Shown: positions 41,701 through 50,700 of the stretch, one piece after another
Position numbering within the stretch: the first letter of the stretch is position 1
How the letters are laid out: each line of letters begins with the position of its first letter
Assembly: GCF_028389875.1 (NCBI RefSeq)
Contig: NC_084702.1
Coordinates: 47,367,053-47,431,052, forward strand
Source of the DNA: Rhea pennata
Lineage: Eukaryota; Chordata; Aves; Rheiformes; Rheidae
Length of the DNA: 64,000 nucleotides
Direction of reading: 5' to 3'
Program-made: the position numbers and the translations under genes
The notes under the pieces: model-generated
Seen by the model: the letters and a program-made list of their open reading frames with translations, nothing else
The model's database searches: none
What the model was told of the DNA's origin: nothing

Positions 41701-44700
41701 TAAATAATAAACTGAAGGAAAAAAAAACTCACAAATGCCCTAATTAGTTACTTAAGAAGCTCTATAATTGGAGTGAGTAGGGGGCATCCTCACAAATGTT
41801 TACCAGTCATACGGTCTTCACTCAGCTTTGTTTTCCTGGACTCCTAGTAAATCTAATGTTTATTTAGGATAAGGAATCCTGTACTACAACTGTCAAGACT
41901 AAAAAATATCACAGAAATCCAGAAGTGTTAGAGCAAAGAATCAATTCTAATGCCAATTATCCCTATCGCCCTCTCAAAATAAAGAATGTATTTCCTGCTA
42001 TAAAGAATAATAAGCTAAACAAGCAGCACATATTTCAGTTTAACTGCTTGACAGCATGACTCTAAATGGTAGGGTTTGACAGGACAGTCTGATTTCATAT
42101 CATATCCAGTCCCACTCTAAGCTAGAGCTTCAAATTCCTAGGATATATGACCTTGTTTTCCATTTAGTGTAGCATTTTTACATTCAGATCAGACACTCTG
42201 GCGAAGCACAGACTAGATTATTCGACCGATACAGAAACGCCGCTCGGCATTTCACTATATAATAATAAAAATAAAATGGTGCTTTCAAAATCATGTGCAG
42301 CTAATAATGCAAGCTGGATTAAATCCAATCACATGAATCAATTCAAAACATAGTAGAGGTATCTCAGAGCTTTCTATAGACATATGCTAATCATACAATC
42401 ACACCCAATAGGAATGTTGTTTTGCATCAAAACTATGATTTATACATATAATGTGTACTAACGTACACTTCAATATGCAATGGACAGTGTCATATTTATG
42501 TATTTTTAAGTACTCTGGAACTTAGTATTTCTATAATTAACTAATCTGAATAACAGCTAGCTGAATTCTACCCTGCACCTCTGTTTCTGCTACAAGTGTT
42601 AGGTTTAATGCACATACTTCAAAGTGACCGTGTCTTATTCCAAAATATCATTAAATGAAAGCTCAATATGGCATCTAAAAACCAAATATCCTTACTCTGT
42701 AACCCACAAAGTTAATCATGACTGCTTAGCACTTTACACGCTTCACAGAAGATTACGGCAGTATTAGGACTTGTACTTTAACCAGTTGAGTCCAGACTCC
42801 CGTAAGAAAGAGTTCCTCTTGTTTTGGCAACCCTCATCGCCCAAAAGCAGCCCTCTGAAGGGGCAATACTGACCACAGCACTCACTAACAGAACAGCAGG
42901 CCTACGTGCTACCTTCCAGTCCTGAAACGCTGCTCAACTTCCACAGACAAGCAGAAGGCTTTCACTTGGGACCTGTCTGGTCTCCTCTCACTTGGATGCC
43001 ACCGGAGCCTCACACCTTGCCACCCGCTGCTGACAGCCAAGGCAAGTTCAAAAGGGCAAGGGCACCACGAAGGGGCCTGGCGGATGCCAGCGGACCGACG
43101 AATTTAACGGGGCGAGGCAGGGGGAGCTGCTTGGTTCACCGCACCATCAGCAACTGAAATGCAAGACTCTCCAAGAAGCCCCCACTTACTATGTAGGTGC
43201 AGTGGCAAAGGGTAATAGACAGCAAGGTGCAGCCTTGTATTATCACACAGGAAGTACCTTACTGGAGCAGGCCAAAGGTTTACCTGTCCTGCTTCCCTGT
43301 CCCAACAGTAGCCAACAGCAGATATAAAAGAAACTAAAAAAAGAAGATACAAAAATGGGTAGGTATATAGTGATACACATCCCAAATAATCTCACAGATT
43401 CAAACAATTCACTGCCCAGGAACTTCTTAATTTCTGGGTATTTTATAAACTAGTCTGAGCGTCTCCTCAGTGAGTTTGTCTCATATCCCCTTGAATTCGA
43501 TCTTTTAGGTTCTAAAATGCTATGAAGCTTAAAGCGAGCTGAAACTGCTGCAAAGGCACATGAAAGCTGAAGATTATGTCGAGATGAGGGGTAAAGAACA
43601 CCAGTGGTCTCTCGTGAGCTAACACTTCACATGCAAAATTCTCAAAACCTTGGAATACTGAGAGGGAAGGAAAGGAAATCTGCAATTTCTTATGTGTACC
43701 CACTTTGCAATGGCATGCTGCAAACACGCTGATTCAGGACCATAATGTCAAAACACAATAAGCAAAGAGAAGGGTGGATATGGGAAAATTGCAGCACAGT
43801 ATGCATTTATACTGGGTTCCACGTGCACTCCAGCTGTAAACACACGCAACAGCTTCAAGTGCATAAGCAACCACCAATTTGAACAAGAATCATTTCTTTT
43901 CTGTTAAGATCTACCATATGCACACAAGGAATAAAAACAGTAATTAAAGTAGATTTAGATTCTCAAGAAGACTCTCCAGAAGTCCAAATGAGTTTAACAG
44001 ATTTATAGTTCTGAAAATCAAGACACAAAGAGTTAAGGTACACACCCTTGTGACTTGAATCTTTGTCCTTGGGCAGAGCACGGTATGCCCATGACACACA
44101 CACTTCCTCTTTGAACTGTGCCGATAAAGAACTGCCTACATCTTCCTTAAGATCACATGTTCTAACATGCTTAAGTAGTAACACTCTGTCATTCGCTTTA
44201 ACCAATCTTCTGCATATTTTTACAAGACACCATGACACATGTCAAGACACGGCTGTACATTCAGTTGTTCCTCGTTACACTCACAGATTATGCATCTCTC
44301 AACCTAAAGCTGACCTGTCCCAGCAGCAACTAGATCCCTGAATCCATCCACATTTGAAGCTTAAGTAGCATAGCTGGAATGAGGTAAACTGGATTTAAGT
44401 ATAAAGGTATCTCTATCCTTTGCTAACATGCATAGAGTAATCAATTGGGGGAGATCAGTCTTTCCAAGGGAAGCATGACTCTGTAAAGCTACATATCAAA
44501 GTCATATTTGTTCTGAGCAAATTGCTTCGATATTCACTCTGGTGTGCTAGATGTAGCGGTACTGCGTACCAGTATAACTGAAGTGCCTCCAGGTAACTGC
44601 CGTTGGCCACTACAAAGGAACAGAGTTACAGTAAAATGGGAATGTAGGCTTAGGGCCACTAAATTTAGCATTTCAGAAAGGAAAGAAGGCTCAAATAGAA

Positions 44701-47700
44701 TCTTTAATACTGTGGTAAAAAAAAATTTTAATGCTTTTGGCTACTGAGTAGAAAGGTAAGCGTGGACCTTTGGGAAGAGATGGAGGAAGGAAGAACTGTG
44801 TGTATCTACCTCCCAGGCAGGACAGCCATCGAGCAGAACAGAAGTTACTGAATTCTATCAGCTAACTCACCTGCTTGCTGTCTTTTCCAGTCAGCCACTC
44901 AGTACACTTTAGCTGTGCTATTTCAGCCACATCAACGTAGTAAAGTAAAATGGATTTTCGAAAGTTTAAGTGAGAAGTAGGCACTAGCTGCCAGCTAAAC
45001 TAAACTGTGCAGGAAAAAAGCCTTCTCCACAATTCAAATGGGAACCCTCCCTGACTTCAGCGAGATCAGGATTTCTCCTCTAAGCTTTGAGGAAACTATG
45101 CATCACACTGCTGTTTACACCAGCCTGTACTTGGCAACTCGGTTTCTTTTCTCTCCAACTAAACTGTTGGATGATCTTAAGCAAGCTAACTCCAGTCCCA
45201 CGCCTCAGCTCCTCCTGTCCCCCCAATTTTACCTATGTCATTCAAATAATGTTGCTTATCTCCTTTAAAAAATGTTTTAAGAGTACAAGATGAGAGAAAA
45301 GCACTAAAACACTGAAAAGTTATAAAGTAAAATTACTCCCTGTAGAAAATGTCTTATAAACCTGTATAAAAGGTTTGTAGGTATGTAGTCATATATAAAG
45401 CACATATGCACCCTGCAAAGAGTATACATGATTCCTACAATGTCACTAGAAGATTATCTTCAAGCTGATAATGCCTAACTCTTTTAACGCATGATTTTGT
45501 CGTACTATGCTGCTAGAAATGGAAAAGTATTACTGAATCATTTAATCTTCCTGCGCCTCTACACAAAACAATGTCTTACCAAAGTAGGATTTCTACTTAC
45601 AGTACATCTGCTGTGTTTTTTTTTCCTAATCTAGCTGTAAGTCTCCAAGAAGGAAAGCCTTCCACAAGCTTCTTCAGAAGCTTATTCCACACCTCAGTAA
45701 CATGTATTTTGAGCTCTCCTTGATATTCTGTCTCCTATTCATATTTTTGTCAGCATAATCAGTTCTTACCTTTACTTTTCTAAGCTTTACTCCTTTTTTC
45801 TTACTCCTTCAGAATTTATATAATCTAAATATCTGAAAGACAGGCTCATTTATAGTTCTTTTTAACTACACTATAAACATACAGTCTTTTAAAAGTTTCC
45901 CTTCAATATGAATATAAGCACTTCAAATTCCTGGTCATGATCAAATCCTTTCTGGCAGTGACATATGTGCCCAAAACAAAATATTCTGGGCATGGTTGTC
46001 TGCAGTCCTCTACAGATGTATTATAAATCTCTGCTTCAAAAATTGGAGACTACAGGAGTAACATACAAAGTATCTCAGACTTACAACCTAAAAGATAACA
46101 CTAGCGACTCTTCAAAAACCAATACAAAGATCCTGAATTGATACTTCAATTACTTAAGAAGTTGGAGAGTTCTGAAAGTAGTAGTCAATAGTGGTAGAGT
46201 TGGTGCCATTTAGTCAGCCTAAGGAAAAGTATTTTGACCTACTTTCACTTTTAAATGAATTACAAGCTAAAAAACGATTTTACAAAGCTTGTAAACAATT
46301 GCAAGCTAAAAAAAATGAAAAGTCAAAAATCCTGAGAACTTCTCAAGAGAAAACACATAGTATTTTCAGGGCTCAAAATTAAAAATTGTAAAGATCAGAA
46401 CAATAAATTTGGTAACAGTCTTCTGCTAGCTAGGAACAGATCTTCTCTGTGATGTATCTGTTATGAATAGTAACTCCACAAGCCAAGCTGCAGGCTTCAA
46501 CTCCCACCATTCCCACAAAAAGATCAGCACTTCTATATTAAGAGTGACAACATGCAGTCAAAGAATTCAGCATTAAGCTAAGAAGAAAAAGAACACCACT
46601 AAGAAAAAAAGCTAAACTGTCTAGAGACGAAAGAAGGACCAAATTTCCAGGCTAGACAAGCCTTGATACTGGGCCAGGAGAGAAGGGTAATTGCTTTAAT
46701 CACCTGCCTCAGAGGACCATAATGTAAGTGCTCGCTGGCCTTGATTTGCACAGGAGTTAAGTATACTATAGCTTTGGAGTTAAATATACAGCTTAGACAA
46801 AGTTATTTTCCAAATAATAGCTTGCAATATGAGCAAAACATCAGGTGTACTATTTCTGGTTTCCTGTGTCTCAGTAACTGACATTTAAAGCCAACAAGTA
46901 GACAGTTAGAAATAGATGTGTCTATGAATTATTCTATTTCTGAATCTGCTCTCTACTTTCCCTGAGAAAGTACTGTTCCTACTTGCAATCGCAGAGGCTG
47001 CTGGCGAGCAAGTGATCAGCGCCGGCTCTCGCCCACAGTACTTGCTTCCTGGCCTGGACAGCACTGTCTCTTTGCACCACGACCCTGACTCCCAGCAGCA
47101 CATAGCACACAAGGACATGGCTGGCAGCTAATGAACGGAGGCCAATGGCTTGCAGCTGGTGGGAGAGGGCTGACCCTTCAGAGTACTGTTCCTAACACTG
47201 TCTGTTCACAACCCTATAGCATCTGATAGTTAACAACAGCCGTTACGATCAGGTTACAAAACTGCATGTCGTAAACTCAAAGTTATAACCTAGCAAGGAC
47301 TCTTGAACTATAAAACCAATTCCTGATGAAGAAGAATACTTCATAGATGAGTTTTTCTAAAATACAACATTGTTCACACATTTGTAAGTGTGTCAGGAGA
47401 TGGCCCAGGTGTCACTATTCACTATTTTCCTTTGAAAGAAAAGCCAGGATGCAGACAAGGTGGGAAGGGTCACAGCACACTTCACTTCATGCTTACTTCT
47501 GGACAATCAAAAACACAACACTGTAAGTTGCATAACAAAGTGCACTTCCACTGCAGAACAGACCCATCCACTGAGAGCCTGAATTTCCACTGATACTGAC
47601 AAGAAACTTTTAGTGAACGGAGGAGCAGATAAAAGAAATGTTTCCATTAGGTTGCTAAATGGCACAAGAAAGAACTATGCATTTCTGGAATGAACTGTAC

Positions 47701-50700
47701 GTGACTACAGTCACCAGTCAATTATCTGAAAACCACCATTTTGTCATCAGAAGACTAAAAAAAATGTTTATGAGGGAATTCATTACCAACTTTTCTTCTC
47801 AATATGATGGAACACCTGAATTTACCTCTGCTGCTTCTGCTTTTTTCTCTCCCGATTCAGAAGAAACTCTGCTTGTCGTCTTCTCACCACGCTGCAAATA
47901 TAGAAAATAAATGTTTAGTTATTAAGATCATAAATTACAACTTCTATGTATGGAGGTTCCCAAATATCTTAGTGCATGTATGATCCATTTTGTCTACTGT
48001 AATATGAGACAATGAAACATAAGTTTTCTCACTAACTAGTTACAGAACTTCTAGATGATCTGACAGATAACTTGAAGTGAAATCACGCATAAAAAGTATC
48101 TTTCAGGGCAATATAATTAACACTGTTGTGTGTGTGAAAGGTTCTGTAAGATACTTAAATTTATATCCATTATTCCTCAGCACAGTGCTCTCTAACAGAT
48201 ACCTGCTTCAGTAAAGCTGTCAGTCCCACAGATTTCAGTAGAAATCCAAATCCAACAGGTCTCTCAGAGAGACCAACATGACTCATGCAATCACAAGCCT
48301 CTATTCCAGCAGCTGAACTGTCCTCGGAAAAATTCCAGTCAAATGCTCACTATGCCCAGGCCTCCTTACCTGGAGGATAGCTATTATCATAATTTCTCAA
48401 CTTATATTGCTGGCATACAAAACAATCTCTTTAACAATTCCAGCACAGATGCCCCAAATCTCCTCTATCTTTCATTCCATTCAGGATATTAAACTTCTTG
48501 CTCCCCCCCGACCTGAAGCGAATCCCAGGTCCCTGCACGCTGTGACATAGAAGAAGACACTGTTGATTCAGCATTCACACTGGCATTTAGATTGTGCAAG
48601 CTTTGCCTTATAGATCTTTAAAAAGTGGCGAATACGATCACTCAAAAAATCTTTTCCAAAAACATGTTATTTAATCTTCATAACAAAGAAAGTGGCTATA
48701 GGTTTTATAATGACTGCAAATGGCAACATAATATAGCTATTAACCTAGCACCCCCGATACAGTAACTTTCCACAGCACCCAAACACATGAGAACGGGGAT
48801 CCATCTCTGTTTCTGTTTAAGTAGAGAGAGATGAGTTTGAACCTATTTATTTCTCTACCGCTTTGTGGGTTGAGTAGCAGGAAGTGAAGTTAGCTAATCC
48901 ATTAAAGTAATGAGTTTCTACAGCACTTTTTTCACATAGCTATAAGGAGAAAGTATTGATCCATATATCACTGCACTATCTTCAGCTGGAATGCGTTCAA
49001 GTGCACTGGACAGCCTGGGAAAACTGTACAGTTGAATGATGTCGTAAAACTAAAAGAAAAAAAACATTACTTGTCTCCAATTTATTTCAGTTATAACAGT
49101 ACAGGACAAACATTTCAAAAATTCCTTTTAACAAAACCCTAATGACTCAAGTTTTTAAAATGAGTTGGGGCATCAATTAGATGCTTAAGTTGATAGGCCT
49201 TAATTTTAAAAATTTTGTTCTCATATTCCAATTATTCCTCTTCATGGGCAAAACAAGCCACTTAAACTGCTGTTTATTCAGGTAATAAGTGAATTCACTC
49301 ACAGCCCCATAAAACCACTTTTAATACAGACACAATTAAACCAGTTATCTATGCTTTTTACTGGTATAGTAAAAGCACACCACACACACACCAGTAAAAA
49401 CAATGTCAGCAAAAGTGCTTTTGCTGACAAAACAGTAACTGTTCTAGAGCACAGCTGTAAGTTGCAGGAAGTAGAGCTCCTACCCAATAAAACTCCAATG
49501 TAGACTAGGCCCTAGCCCTAAATCGATGCTCTTAGCATTACAACACTCTAAAAGCCAAGTGCCTTGACACCCAAAATGATTCCGGTTATGCAGGTCTTAC
49601 TGTTATCTATGTAGATAGCATCTAGTTTGTATATGACTGTGAAAATAATACTGCATGTAATGATGGGATTTCACTGGCTTGTCTGATGGAATAATTATTT
49701 TCATGAAAGCTGGCTAACAATGCAAGTTTGCCCTTCTGTACATGATCCATGTTTTGTTGTTTTTGTTTCTTTGGTTTGGGCACTGTTATAAAAGCCGTAA
49801 TACCAATTAAAAGTCCAAAATGAATGTGCATTTTCTTTTCCCAAGAAAGAAAGAAAGAAAGACAGTTTAAGGAGTTTTACAGCTCAATTCCTCCCTGGTC
49901 TCTCTAGCTCCATCTGTGAAAGGCAGTAGCCTTACCTAGCTTGCCCTGTGCACGCCAAATATTTACCACGGCCAATCATCTTACCCTTCCTCCCTAAGTC
50001 CATCAGCTAGTTTCCATACAGAGGAAACCCAGGCGAGAGAGGAGTCACAGCATCAGCCTGGGACAGTTCAGCCCTGTCCCAGGACTAAAGTGAGGCACAT
50101 GCTGTATTGAAATGGATGGATGGAGCTCAGAGCATCTCCCTTTCGGGTGTCAAGGCACATACATTTGGAAATTAAAAGCCTGCAGTTTCTACTCCAGAAA
50201 CTTAAGCCACACATCATCTATAATAATGAGACTTTGACTTAAAATCCAAATGCTGTTTAGCAGTTGGAACAAAGCACGTATGTCCAGATCAAAGTATTTT
50301 TTAACCCAAAGCCAGTTAGAGTCAGGCAGCCATATAATACTGTGCACTATAGTCTCTGGCCTCAGATAATAAAGCGGTCTATGAGTGTATTGTCTCACTT
50401 AAAAGTTTGCCATCCTGAGGAGTTAACATACAAAAGTACCTCATACACCCTCTGGGTAGACCACATTTGTCCCCCAAGTGGCTCATGTATAAAATAAGAG
50501 AAGAGATCAAAATGTTCTTTAATTTCTCTTTGCTGCTCTGCATTTCCAAACTTTGAATTTTCTTCCAAAAAATAATAAAATTAAAAAAAAAATCTTTTCA
50601 GCAAGAGAATAAACTAACCTTTTCTGGGCCAGTATGCACAGTTTGCTCCTTTTCAACCCCAGCTGCCTGGGAGAGGTGACTTTTTCTTTCACCATTCTTC

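Larger units (their letters stand above)
37973..47825. other. CAST intron, 9.9 kb
   Basis: Contains 144-bp repeat copy B (40501-40644), a GC-richer unassigned patch at 42880-43160, and an old antisense CR1-like fragment (45640-46030). A GC-richer stretch at 46970-47130 has no exon signal. Confidence 0.75.
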
